From NCBI GenBank assembly GCA_032622095.1, contig CP136069.1:182021122-182085121 (forward strand): 64,000 bases of DNA, in the 5' to 3' direction. The position numbers were made by a program, and so were the translations under genes. Shown here piece by piece: positions 10,677 through 25,600 of this stretch. The first letter of the stretch is position 1. Each line of letters begins with the position of its first letter. The notes under the pieces are model-generated. The model had not been told where the DNA came from. It searched no databases and saw only the letters and a list, made by a program, of their open reading frames with translations. Source of the DNA: Siphonodentalium dalli (lineage: Eukaryota; Mollusca; Scaphopoda; Gadilida; Siphonodentaliidae).

Positions 10677-13600
10677 TAGCAATGGCCGGGAAAACTGATT
10701 TCGACGAAATTTGATACCTAGGGATACCTTTGTCCGGGGAGTGTTTTGGACGGGTCAAATCGTGACCCCGACCTGACCTTGACCTTCAAAATGGTCAATT
10801 CAAGGTCAAATCACGCCTTTCGGCGGATGAAAGCAGAGAGGAAACAGCCCGGACCACCAGCTAGTATTATATAAGTTTAAAGCCTGGGAACATTTTTATG
10901 TTTAGAACTGTCCTGGTTGGGAAAACCTTGAAAAAATAAGGCAGGTAATATATTTCTTAGTTAATGTTCCTTAATAATATATTTCACACCATGTGAAGTT
11001 CACGTTCGAGATTGCATGATACAGCGACTTCTGTGAGCCGATCTCTCTCTAAGCTACATGGCCATTTCGGTAAGAAATGAGAATATTATCGCAGTCGATC
11101 ACTGTGTGCCAATATATAGCCCCAGAAGAATACTGGTTATATGGGGGAGGGGTGGTGGTAGAAAAAACTCCAGGAATAGGATACAAGGTGTGGCTGGGTG
11201 GGTGGATCTGAGCGCCGATAGCAGATTTTTCCAATGCCATGTAAACAAAAATCCAAATCCATGTTTAAAGATAAAATATGTCTAGTAGAATGATTTTAAA
11301 TGTACAGGCTAAATATAAACTGGACCAATCTATAGAGCATTAGTCAAAAGAAGGGAGCTCCTAGTTTCAATATTTACCCACTAATTGTTCTTTTATAACA
11401 CTATATCACGATGTGGGTCCCGCTTCTTACGGGGAAAAAATTGCACTGAAAAAATAAGGATTTTCCATCTGTTTTCGTATTTGTTTTTGACATTCAATTA
11501 TCGCTGCGATGCCAACCTCAGCTCATTTAATTCTTCTGGTGCTTTCAGTAAATGGTACGAATATTGAAAGATAAACATATTTCCTGTATTATTGTATGAT
11601 AAGTTCATCATTGGGTAGATGGGACCTTGGATTACTCACATATACCGATATATTAATGAAAGCTAATTATTACAAAATAAGTATTCAGCTTTGAGGTAAC
11701 AACATTATATTTCTGGATTACTGTTTCTGCCACATGGGCTTGTAATGCGCTCCACTGCCCACAACCCCTCCAAACCAGCACTGCCCTTATGCACCGCTCC
11801 TAGATATGTGCCTGCTCTGTATATTATGATAGTATATACAGGGGCGCCGGAAGAGGGGGCAGAGTGGGCAGCTGAGACCCCCCCCTGCCCTTGACCAAGG
11901 GGGGCGAGCGGGGGCAGGACTTGCCCTTTTTCTGGAGACAGAAACTTTTTCTGGAGACAGAAAATGCTTTTTGTGTGTTTAATCTCGTGTTTTTATAGCA
12001 AAATGTGACTTTTTTGGTCCAAATACAACCAATATCACAAGGAATATTATTTATTTGTCAATTTTATCACAAAACGGCCATAAAAACCGACAAATACCTT
12101 TAAAATATGGATTTTTGCCACAATGAATTTATGGTTATTTTCCCAAGTTGGCGGAGACAATTCCCTTTTAGCGGAAAAGTTCCCTTTTTGTAGGCTCTGC
12201 CCCCCCCCCCCCTGCCCTTGGATGCTTCCGGCGCCCCTGGGTATATATGTGACTCATGTACATATACAAATACATATATTTTGATATAAAACACAATATA
12301 CATGCCCACTTTACTTACGCACCATGATTGTATAAATTACTTACGTATATAACTATATATAGAGCTCAATATTATTTTTTTCTCTCCAGATATTCACGGT
12401 ACCTGACTATCTCCGCCAGAGATTTGGAGGGAAGAGGATGCAGATTTCTCTCGCAGTTATTGCTCTTCTTGCATATATTTTCACGAAAATCTCGGTGAGT
12501 TCAACAGTTAATTATGCAGTTACTTTTAATTTTATTTGGTCTGCTAAATTACCCAATGCAAGAAAGTGCATGTGAGTTGCATATTTATGGTGTTTTGGGG
12601 GGCCTAAATCGGTCAATGGGCCGAGTAAATTAATGGCGTGGGTTCCCAATTTGAACCCCTCTGCGTGGCAGCCATTTTGGATCAAGTTGGGGTGTGTGCA
12701 TGGGGTGTATGGGAAGTGTGTCTTGGGGGCTGACCTTACAATTTAACACCTTTTGTGAGAGTGAAATTTAACAATTTTGAATAAGGAATATAAGGATTGG
12801 AAGTCACCTTCATCCATAATCCCACCAAGAACTGCAAAATTAATATAAAATATATCACTAGATACAGTACACTTTGTGGGAAATAGATATACTGAAATAC
12901 CGCTAACTGAACTTGAAGAGTATAACTGATGATTGTTGTCAAGCCTGGTTAGCGTGCCTGTCATTTGCAGAATGAGGTCCTCAGAGGGGGAATTTAGTGA
13001 CAATATCCCGCATAGTGGGCTAGTATCACCATATTCATCCTCTGGAGACCTCATTCTGCTTACAGTATGTCTCATCTGCTATGTGAGACATAGACTCAGA
13101 TTGAAGTTTCCAAATGGTGAATATTGTGATGTACACCCATTTTGAACCTCGATTATGCAATGTTCCGTCTGCAAATTTGAGGATATAGAGAAACTAAAAA
13201 AAAAGAAATAGAATCTATGTGAAGAAGTTTCTATAGAAATTTGATAACAAAGAAACTTTTCAGAGAAGATGAGGCCTAAACAGAATGAGGTCCTCAGAGG
13301 GTGAATATAGTAATACTAGCCTGCTATGCGGGATAGCGTCTCTAAATTCACACTCTGGGGACCTCATTCTGCTAATGACAGACACACTAAACTCAGGCTT
13401 GTCTCATTTATTTAAAGATGCGTAATCCGATAAAGCGTCCCTCAATTTCTATTTATTTTAATTTGGGGGTCAAAAATATTTTATTCAAGTCGAGGAACCC
13501 ACCTATCAATGCTCAGAGTTATTAGATATAAATCTGTTTAATCTATTATTTTTCACCATCAAGAATTATTTGTGGCCCAGTGAATAGTCAACGAGCTGCC

Positions 13601-16600
13601 AGTCTCGGACTAAATTGCGGATGGATATGGATAACTCTAAAATCAAAAGGCTTTGTGTTGATAATAAGGCCAAATTTCGTCGAACATGTTGATAAATAAC
13701 ACATTTCGGACAATTTTATAGTATAGTTGACAGTGATTAGCATTAATTTTCGGCAATTAATCAATTCTGATAACTGAAGCGGAATTTCTAGAAATGTTAC
13801 TGTTGTTGGAATCTGATTATATGGGGACCATCGAATCGGATTGAGTACCTTTAATATACCAACTACTTTATGTAATGTTACTACTTTTAGAACATGAATA
13901 GAGAGTTTGGTTTTCAAATGGTTATATTAGTTCGTGAAATATTGTCGGTGGTTTTATACAAAACTTGAAGATTATATTGGTCACTTTAAATTCCACTGAG
14001 TAAAAATCAATTAAATTGTAGAGGATAAAAATTATGAATTTATTTCATTGAAATCCTTAGATTTTTAGTGCAGTTGATAAATTTCAACCATATATATATT
14101 GCAGTAAAATTTGATTTCATTGCAGTGAATTTTTTTTTAATTTAGTTAAATTGAACTAATTCCACTGTTCTCATATAGTGGCAATTAATTCCAGTCCAGA
14201 GTATTAACTGAAATTGAATTTGACCTCCCATAATGTTTGATTGTTCGAATGCTTTGACCACCAAATCTTCATACTTTGTTTCAGGCGGATCTTTTTGCTG
14301 GTGCTATTTTTGTAGAACAATCACTAAATCTAAACATATATGTTGCTATGTTCTTATTGCTGGGAGTAGCAGCATTATTCACCATTACAGGTAAGTTGAT
14401 TTGGTTGATATGGAACACTCCTCGGGGGTGAAAATAAATGTAAACAAAACTGTTATGGTGATTTGTCAACAAATATTGCTAATCGTGTAGTGTGTTCAAA
14501 TAGTTTAGTCTGAATATGATTTTAAGAATAATTTTCAATGCTTTGACATTTTCCAATGATTCCCTTAAAGTTTTTTTTTTATTAAATTTTGGTATCTGAT
14601 TGGACTAATTTTACTTTTACCATAATTCCACTGTAACAGTGATGTTTACACAACAATGGTTTTGACATGCGAAATCTCATTATTGAAGAGTTATTAGCGA
14701 TGAAAATAAGAAGAAATTTCCCTCTATTTTTCATGTTCTTGTTGAAGATAAATTCACAGAATTATGTTATTTCGCATGAACCCACATGAACCCATATGAA
14801 CCCACATGAACCCACGTACACGAACCCGCTTTGGCCTCGAGTCCATTTAACCCTTCCATGACTGGAGCTTCCTGAAATTTTGTGTAAACCCTTTGCCAAT
14901 GCATTTTCTTATATATGCGAGTCTCCCATAGGGGGCCTTGCATACATGTATATAGAATACATTGGCCTAATAATATTTACCTTGACCTTGTAAGCCAATG
15001 TATTCTCTTATATATACGAGGCTCATTATGGGGGACTCACATATATAAGAGAATACACTGGCACAGGATCTTTAATGCTGCACTAGCGCAGCTCCCATCA
15101 TTTAAGTTTAAATTGAGACATTTTAAATGTTCTTGTTTCAGGTGGCCTGACGGCTGTGATATGGACAGATTTTATACAGACGATAATAATGATATTCGGA
15201 GCCATATTTTTATGTGTAATATGTAGGTATATATTATGTGGGTGTGTGTGGGAATGAATAATTATGTACATGTGTATATCGTTAATACAATCATATAACG
15301 ATAATACATGGCATTTGTACATATTAAACTAAGATCTATTTGATCAAACTGGATAGCTTATCACGTGAACATGTATGGAGCTCTTCGTACAATAGCATGA
15401 CCATGATCGTGTTCTGCTGAAGTTAATATATATATATATATGCCACTTGGTTGGGGTAGATTATCACGATGCATGAATGCGGCATGGTATATACAACTTG
15501 TGGGATATATCCAGACTGATCTGATAACTCCTAGTCGAATATAACTGTAACAGTTTGTGGCATTATGATATATATGAATCGGCCTATATAATATGATCTG
15601 AAAGATGCCATTATTATAGTGAACCATGGCCACCTCCCGTAGTTAGTAGTTACGCGTGCTAATTAAACTTCCTTCATTTCCGCATTTCATTCGGTTCATA
15701 ATAACGTTCTAACCCAGCATCAACATGGCACGTCACGAGCTGTTATTAACTCCGACTAGTACTTCGCATTATGCTGTAAGAAGTTAGTGGACTGTGTTGC
15801 CCACAATGACATTCCGTATTCAGAACTTGGATTCCAGAGTATAGTGGACATAATAAATAAAACTGCTTGCATGACATTAGATGACCCATCACTACCAAAC
15901 GACGCATCACTCGTTTCCCACCGCCTCACCCGTTTCCCACTGTGTGGTCATATAGTTCGTCAAAATACAGGAATTAGTCTTATAATAAGTATCGCCTGTT
16001 CATTTTTGGCTCGTATCTACAATTCTGCAATTCACATTCTTTCGTCATTCAAGCTGAAGAGTTGGATGTGCAGAGCAGTTGCGCAGTCCCTGTTGATTTC
16101 TATAAACTTCAAAATAATCACCAATCAAGTGCGACCGGCAGCGCGATAATAACCATTGCCAAGAACCACTTTCCTATTGAACTGATGTAAAATGCAATGC
16201 ATTGTCTCACTAAACTCTTCACATGCCTACATCATAGAAATCAGTATGGGATATTAGTTGGCTGTATACTATCACTGGTCCATATCAGCCTACTGTGTTC
16301 ATGCCAAGGCAGATTTCGTCTACTGTGCGAATCACTTTGTGTGACTATCACCAATTAACTCAACACGAGGAAAGCCAAGAACCAGACACACAATTTCGCC
16401 TGTTTTCGGTGATCTAGTCTGGTGTATGATAATGTTCATTTCAACTGAATAAATATGTCCTGGGAGGTCAATAACTTATAGTAACGTCTCAAAACTCCAC
16501 ATATGCTATGAAAGTGGTTGGACTACTTTGTTGAATACCATCATCCAGATTTCAGAATCTGGTATACACAATATATCACTTTAAGCTTGATATGGGACAC

Positions 16601-19600
16601 TACCACTTATACTGATATATTCCCCACCCATGGGGTCTATTCTATTTTAATCTGCCGTTGTTATCAATGCGATTGAAACCTGCTAAGATCAACTAAACGA
16701 GGTACAAATTGTGAAAGTAGCCAATTAACCTAATTCCCCATGACGGAATGCCAGGGCGATATTTGGTGGTGTAACGAACACTGACTTTTGTATTTTGACT
16801 GCCATTTTGGTAACCATCTTGGGTGAAATTGAACAGTTCTGTTGAAATGTGATAACAATTCCGTATGTGGCACGAATATTTCGTTCCCATCACTGAATTC
16901 CGCTTAATTCTTTAAATCTATTGCTACAATATCGGAATTGATTTTTGACAAGAAGCTATAATTCGGTTGTCTAAAGTGGATTTTTGACATATCGAGCATG
17001 TTTTGTACAGTACAATGGGTGCACTACATTACCGAATCAACAAGTAAACACATAAGTGTGACAATTCGCAGTCGCTACCAATCGGAAGGAAAGTTACATG
17101 ATATTCTTGAAAATCGCAAAATTGTTGATTTTCTGGTGCCATTTTGGCAGCCATCTTTGACTGGAATAACATTTTCCCGTAAATTTGGGTACTGTACTTT
17201 GAGAACTACTATTACTGAATTGCCCTAACTGAAAAAAAATATATATAACAATTAAAAATATGCGCATAATTCGTCAGTTCTCAGGACAACCCTACGTCTA
17301 AACTGAACTGACAATGACGTCATCTTTGTGACGTCATAATTCTACCCAGTCGCGGACCCATGAAGTCTAACAAACTTTTTCTGACAAAGTAAGTGATACC
17401 CTATCATAATATCATAGTCTCTACATTTGTTAAAAAAAATTCCCACGAAAGTACATAACGACTCTACTATATCGTCAGAGGGCTTCTAAAATGTTGTAGG
17501 CCTACCTGTCATTTTGGCATGAAACTTTTTATTGCATTTTCAAAATCTACGGGTTCTATTACGTAAATTCATCAGATAACTTGTTAATATGTCAAGTATA
17601 AAATACCATTTGTCGCTATTTTTCGGGGAAATTTGTGTTCTAAAATGTTGTATCTGGGTTTCCCCATGAAACTATTTTGTTAATTCTAAAATGTTGTAAT
17701 TGATATTTTTGAAATAATGCTGCTATTCCTTGTAGGATCATTCTGATTAGATTGTTTCACGGGGGCCTGTAACGCGCTCCGCTGTCCGCCCCCCTTTTGC
17801 GCTGCCCATATACGCCGCTGCTGTATACGCGCCTGCTTCACGCTAATGGTAGTATAATATGACGTATACTACCATTAGCGTGAATCAGGCGCGTATACAG
17901 CAGCGGCGTATATGGGCAGCGCAAAAGGGGGGCGGACAGCGGAGCGCGTTACAGGCCCCTGTGGATTGTTTTGAAGAGGAATGGCCGGAGGGCCTATATA
18001 TCTCATTATCCTGAGTGAGAGAGACCAACGAAGCCATGGAAATTGTCAAATCTAAAATGTTGTATCTCACAGATTTCTACATCTTCCTTCTAAAATGTTG
18101 TTTAATACAAAAAATCCTATATTCTCGTCAACTAGGAGATAATTGAATATGACAGTTTATCTATTATAACAACTGTAATATATAGAGGATACCTATGGTT
18201 TTTGAGTGAATACCATAATTATTTTATGAGGGACTAGCACAGTGGATATATCAATTTTCAACGAGCGACCTGAAAATTAATATTTCCACTGCTAGTCACA
18301 AATGATATAATATGGGATTCACTCAAAACACTATTCTATTTAACCATGTCGATAATTATTATTTTTAATGCTTAAATTTGCTAATTGATGCAGCATTTCC
18401 ACCTATAATAGCAAAATAAATTTAACAATACATGGAACCGATCAGCTGATAGGTAGAAAACGACTTTCATATCATTTTTGAATAACAAAATGATATCTTT
18501 AAAGTCAGTCTAGACAATAAATACGATATTTACGTTGCGGCAATTCCCACTATTTAATGGAGAAGCATATAATAAATTAAAGTATTATTGTGTAAAGTTA
18601 TTAGCCTACACTAATTCTAGTTCCAGAGATAAATAGTCGCCTGTACAATTTGATTTTCCTGAATTATACGACGTATTAGAAGCCACCGATGATACGAAAC
18701 CATGTAGGCTACATTTGATCTTCAGTGAATGTTAACCCTTTGAGTGCCAGGTTGATTTTTGTATCAACCCATATACCCTGTGCCAATGCATTCTCTTATA
18801 TATGCGAGTCGACCATAGGTCGCCTCGCATATATAAGAGAATGCATTGGCCTAACAATTATTAGAATTTTTTTTTTTTTTTTTTTTTTTTTTACAATTTT
18901 AATAATTTATTCTTATATTCTTTAACAGACTTATTTTGTAGGTTTAGGGCCGATGAGATCCCCCCCCCCCCCCCCCCCGATGAGATCCCCCCCCCCCCCG
19001 ATGAGATCGACCTCTGACTCAAAGGGTTAAGGACTGTCACCATCCAAGTCTGAGTTTAGTGTGCCTGAGTTTAGTGTGCCTGTCATTTGCAGAATGAGGT
19101 CCCCAGAGGGTGATTTTAGTAAAGCTATCCTGCACAGCAGGCTAGTTTCACCAAATTCACCATATGGGGACATTATTTTGTATGGCCTCATCTGCTATGG
19201 GAAACATAGACTCAGATTGAAGTTCCCAAATGGTGAATATTGTGATGTACACCCATTGGGAACCTCGATTATACAATGTGTCAATTTGAGGATATTGAGA
19301 AACTAAATTAAAAAAGAATAGAATCTTTGTGAAGAAGTTTCTATAGAAATTTGATAAGAAAGAAACTTTCTAGAGAAGATGAGGCATTAAAGCAGAATGA
19401 GGTCCCCATAGGGTGAATTTATTGATGCTAGCCCGATATGTGGGATAGCATCACTAAATTCACCCTCTGGGGCCTCCTTCTGCAAATGACAGGCACCTTA
19501 TTCTCAGGCCTGTCACACAACATGGCTAGGGTTTATATTGGGGGTGAGCTTTAGCGAGAGCGGTAAATCATCAATCCCACTTCTGAGGTAAATTTAGTAT

Positions 19601-22600
19601 TCAAGAACACTACCAGTGTATTTTGTTTATGCCATGATCCTACCGATAAGAATAATATTAGAAAGTTAAAACTTAAATCATCGAAGAAATTTGTCAATCC
19701 TCCATTGACCCCATGGTAACTCATTGCATTAACCCTTTACCCAACAAACCGGCCAAAACCGGCCAAATAAATCTTCAACAGCCTAAAATATCTTCGGTCT
19801 GTCTCAATAAAACCATACAAATATGGATATCATTGGAACCGGCTCCTTGACCACATTGTGATAGTTACAGTTATACCCTGTGCCAATGCATTCTCTTATA
19901 TATGCGAGTCGACCATAGGTCGCCTCGCATATATAAGAGAATGCATTCGCCTAAAAAATATCTTTTTTTAAACACTTTTTACCATTTTTTCTTACATTCT
20001 TTAACAATTTTATAATTTTTAATGTGTTAAGCCAATGCATTCTCTTATATATGCGAGGCGACCTATGGTCGACTCGCATATATAAGAGAATGCATTGGCA
20101 CAGGGCCATTCTGTTGGGTAAAGGGTTAAATGAATATAAAAGCTATTGAAATTTATGATAACATTGTATTGATCACATAATGTCACAGATGTCCCATCAC
20201 ATGTCCACAACAGATGGTTTCACATCAATTTAACCTGGGCAATGCTGGGAAACACTGCATGCTTGATTGCTAGTATCCAATAAGCCCCCCAAAGCAAGCC
20301 TTGAAATAGTGTGTCATTTGCAGAATGAGGTCCCCAGAGGGTGAATTTAGTGATGCTACCCCTGCTTTACACCTCAGCAGAATGAGGTTCCCAGAGGGTG
20401 AATTTGGTGATGCTAGCCCGCTATGCGGGGTAGCATCACTAAATTCACCCTCTGGGAACCTCATTCTGCAAATGACAGACACGCTATTTCAAGGCTTGCC
20501 CCAAAGTGTTCTCCACATAATGGCTGCATGCATGTATAGTCATAGGTATAATAATCATGGACTGATGTCAATATCATTAGTGTAGATTCTATGGGTAAAC
20601 ATAATTTCATTGAAAAAGTTGAATTTGATTAGAAAAAAAATACATGTAAATGTTAGCTTTGGTTCTTCTTTAGTGACTTTGGAAACAGATGCAGATTGTA
20701 ATCATGAGATATTTAATCAAGCCTGCAAATGGCGTGTCTGTCATTTGCAGAACGAGGTCCCCAGAGGGTGAATTTAGTGATGCTACCCCGCACAGTGGGA
20801 TAGCATCACCAAATTCACCCTCTGGGGACCTCATTCTGCTTAGGCCCTCAACTGCTACGGTAGACCTAGGATCAGAATGAAGTTCCCCAGTTGAAGTTGG
20901 TGATGTTCACACATTGGGCACCTCAACTATTCATTTTATCTTCTGCAAATTAGGGGATATAGAAACTTCCCAGGGAGAGAAAGAAACTTCCCAGAAGGGA
21001 AAAGGTAACTAAAACAATGTTAATTTGATACCATAAATACTTCCCAGAAGATTAGGCCTAAGCAGAATGAGGTCCCCAGAGGGTGAATTTGGTGATGCTA
21101 GCCTGCTGTGCTGGATAGCATCACTAAATTCACCTACTGGGGACCTCATTCTGCAAATGACAGGCACACTATTTGCAGGCTTGTATTTCATACTTTAGTG
21201 ACCCTGATGGGGTTAGTTTTACTGACATGGTTACAGGTCTTGCTACATTGTACTTGACCCTTTCTATACCAAATGGATTCTCCCACCTAATTATAAAAGT
21301 TAATATTCGAATGGTCTATTATTCATTTGGAGGGGTGATCAGACTCGGCAGACAACAGTTTGATGAACAGATAATTAAAGTGCAAAAGTATTCATATTTT
21401 TTTGGTGCAATCTGTTCAGATAATAAGTTCAACAAACGACTGATGATCGTTTGTCCAACTTAATATGTGAACATGTCCTAAGGGAACTACATGTACATGT
21501 CAATGAGTATTTAGTATAGAAAGGGTTAAGCGATGATTTTCTTCTTCCGTTTTCAGGTTTTATAAAGGTCGGTGGATTTAATGGCATGGTTAATTGACGA
21601 TTTTCTTCTTTTGTTTACAGGTTTTATAAAGGTCGGTGGATTTCATGGCATGGTTAATTGACAATTTTCTTCTTTTGTTTACAGGTTTTATAAAGGTCGG
21701 TGGATTTCATGGCATGGTTGAAAAGTATCCTAAGGCCATTTCTAATTGGACGATCCAAAACAATGAGACATGTGGTCGACCAAGGGAGGATTACATGAAT
21801 CTGATTCGCGATCCTGTGAAGGGAGATATTCCCTGGCCAGGGATCGTCGGTTTGACAATAAACTCAATTTGGTATTGGTGTGCAGATCAGGTTTGTGTTT
21901 ATGGAATGAGGTATTTACAATATATCTATACGGAAGAAAAAAAAAGTTTTGGCACATTTTCTCCCCACTGTGAAGGCCTTGATTGAGTCACTTTAAAATT
22001 TGTATCAATAAGGAATTACTATATGCCGCCTCAGTCAGGCAGAACACAAGTACAGTAATGCCCTAAATAATCAACTCCTTAACCAAAGAAGAATTATGGG
22101 TAATTTTTCAGGATTTATTCGGAAATATGGCTTGTTGCCATTCATTGGAAAGCTGTCAGTGAGAGCTTTCCAATGAATGGCAACAAGCCATATTTCTGAC
22201 TAAATCCTGAAAAATTACCCATAATTCTGCTGTGGTTAAGGAGTCGATTATTTAGGGCATTACTGTATATTAAGGGGTTTCCACGCATACCATATCTCCG
22301 GATGTGGAAAGGTTTGATAATCTTTTGTTCTGAGATGAGTTTTAGGTTATAGGTCCATAACCAAATTCACTACTGACCAGGTATTATTAATTATGTGCCA
22401 TAAAATGTGGCCTATTTCCATTGCTCTCTGCTAGATGGGACAAGCCTGCATACCAACATTTATATTCATTGGGCTGAAATATGTGTGTCTACTTTGTTCT
22501 TCATTGTAACTAGAGCCCGAAGCCGCCATCGCACGCCGCCGCCGCCAGCCATATTGGCCACAAGCCGTCGCCAGCCATATTATCTCTAACGCCAGCCACA

Positions 22601-25600
22601 TTTAAAAATCTCCGCCACCAGAATTGTAAAATGGCTGAGCCATGTGCCTGGGCTTATATATGTCAAGCACAACTGTACTGTGAATCGCAAAGAACTAAAC
22701 CGCATTTCCTAATATTGGCATATACTCGCATGGACACGGCATGGTTGTTATATTATCAGAACACCGGGCCCCTTAGTGTGGAATAGACTACCACAATGCA
22801 TGCTTTCATATAACTGAATGGGCGCATCCATTCGGTATTGAAAGGGTTAAAATATAAATTGTTTATATCGACAACACCCAGTCTCGGACATCGCTGGCAT
22901 TTGTCAATATATATTACACATAAGAATAGAAAATAGTTTGAAATATTATATATCATTACTATCGGGTTCATCATTCAATGATGCATGCATATATCGCAAG
23001 ATGGCAGTGACGGTAGCAGTCTGAAGTCGACAGAAGTCCCAAATGTAACTACTTATACCGATTAGATGGGAAACTACATAGTATATCCATACCAGTCCTT
23101 CGTGAATTTTCGCCATAATGGAAAAGCCCAACATCAAAAGATTACATGTGGTCTGGAATTCTACGGGTTCACCACAAACGCTAAAAAAAACGGCGTCTAT
23201 AACCCGTAACAGGGGATTAGGAACATTTCGGAAACGAGAATACACTGAATGACAACATCTCAGCCGGCTCTGCCGCCATATTTCGTCAGCCACGAACGTC
23301 GTGACTGAGCCGGCTTAGCTAGCTAACCAGCCACGAAAATCGGTTGAGCCAGCCATGAAAACTATTTGTCGTGGCTTCGGGGTCTAATTGTAACAGTTCT
23401 TGCAAATGGCTGCTCACAATTTTCCAGCACAGAACTAACATTCTGTTAACATTATTGAACCAGTGTTGCTCTCAATTAAATAGTCATTTGAGCCTTCCAC
23501 TAGCTCAGATCAACAGACTGATGAAAAGATAATACAGTACATAATTAAGATCCCTATTCACTGGTGGGAAATGGTCAGAATTAAGATCCCTATTCACTGG
23601 TGGGAAATGGTCAGAATTAAGTTCCCTATTCACTGGTGGGAAATGGTCAGAATTAAGATCCCTATTCACTGGTGGGAAATGGTCAGAATTAAGTTCCCTA
23701 TTCACTGGTGGGAAATGGTCAGAATTAAGATCCCTATTCACTGGTGGGAAATGGTCAGAATTAAGATCCCTCATATATATTCACTGGTGGGAAATGGTCA
23801 GAATTAAGATCCCTCATATATATTCACTGGTGGGAAATGGTCAGAATTAAGATCCCTCATATATATTCACTGGTGGGAAATGGTCAGAATTAAGATCCCT
23901 ATTCACTGGTGGGAAATGGTCAGAATTAAGTTCCACTGTGGTCATTTGTTGAACTTATTATCTGAACTTTCCTAAGGGAACTAGTGTCAATGAGTATTTA
24001 AAGACATATTATGGACTTGTTCGGGTGCACGAAATTGATAAGTTAGTACAAAAGCTCTATGCCAACATGGGGAGTGTAACATTCAAATAACATCGTAGAA
24101 AATTTCAAAGAAATCGACCATACCACTCCATAGAATATATCATCTGAACTACGCTCAATTGTAAATATTTACGTCTCAATTCGGGATGCAAATATTAGTG
24201 ATAAACTAACACAAATGATCTCGCCATCGAGTGTCTTTGCATTCAATTAAAATATAAGTATGAACGTGTGTGTTGTCAATTTGGATTAATATTCATAAAA
24301 AATAACTACTTTGAGCAAGATTATTCTAAATTTCTATTTGATCACCCAGGGGAGTGATTTACATCACTTTAATATAGAAAGGGTTAATATGAATTAAATC
24401 TGATTGTGAATTTCCCTTTACTACTTTAGGTTATTGTACAGAGAGCCCTGGCTGCAAAGAATTACACCTATGCCAAGTCCGGAACAATATTATGTGGCTT
24501 CATCAAAATGCTGCCGTTGTTTGTGATAGTCTTCCCTGGAATGATAGCCAGAATATTATTCACAGGTATAGTATAATACTCAATTTAAACCTTCTTTTAC
24601 TAAATGGATTTTTCCAATCAGTTATGATATTATACATTGGAAATGTCTATTATTAGTTTGGAGGGATGTTCAGGAAAAGTAAGCAGATGACAGATAATAA
24701 AAGTGTAAAAGCATTCCATTTCATTTGTGGGAAATGTTCAGATAATAAGTTCAACTAGTCATTTGTTGAACTTATTACTCTGATAAATTTCTATGGGAAC
24801 TACTCATCAAGGAGCATATTTAGTAAAGAAAGGTTTAACCCTTTCAGTGCCAAGTCCGATTTTTGTATCAACCCATATACCCTGTGCCAATGCATAGGTC
24901 GCCTCGCATATATAAGAGAATGCATTGGCCTAACAATTTTTCATCATTTGTTATTATTTTTTACAATTTTTTACAATTTTAATAATTTTTTCTTATATTC
25001 TTTAACAGACTTATTTTGTAGGTTTAGTGCCAGGGAATCTTACATTTTTCATGGGCATCAAAATTATTACTATGAATACTTGGTGATAGTTTTGAGTTAT
25101 AACATGCCCCTAAGGTTGTATCCAGTTTGTTTTTAAATTCGCAATATCATGCTTAAACATACCCAAAAACAATTCAACCCAAACAAATATAAAAAAAAAA
25201 AAAAATTTAATTTAAGTTTATCATTGCTGGTGCCATTTTCACCCAGCTGAATTCCTCTAAATCTGAGTATCATATTTTACCACAATTGTATCACAAATGG
25301 GTGCTTGAAGCAACAAAATTTAATTGTCAAAATGTAATTATTATTGCTGTGATATATTTTTACAGTCAGTAGAATTTCATTCAATTTCCACCCCAGATGC
25401 AATTTTCCGTATATATATAATAACTTGCTTTTGCTAATTGCTCGGTCTATTTCTTCCTAAATAATTGTTAAATAGTTTCCGTGGTATAAAATAACAAATA
25501 TCAGTCGAAGACACCTGTCCAGAAATGCTTCTATCAATTAATATTCATTTTATATCGATAATTTCTTATATAATGTGATAATCAAGTGAGAATTTTTTTT

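Larger units (their letters stand above)
23540..24383. mobile_element. TTAA element family D, with internal minisatellite and nested E
   Basis: The right end TATAGAAAGGG before TTAA 24384-24387 and the inner GAACTTATTATCTGAAC match family D. The left half is replaced by a 36-bp tandem array. A family E element sits at 24002-24368. Confidence 0.75.

Noticed and set aside
14281-14472. Minus-strand ORF antisense to an SLC5 exon
   Set aside because: Shadow of the plus-strand exon 14285-14390.
23505-23807. Long ORFs on both strands encoding repeats such as [12 protein letters not shown] and [12 protein letters not shown]
   Set aside because: They are read from the 36-bp minisatellite, whose unit length is divisible by three; both strands are open for the same reason.
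23505-23935. CRISPR-like array of direct repeats
   Set aside because: Units are contiguous with no unique spacers, and the setting is eukaryotic and transposon-derived.
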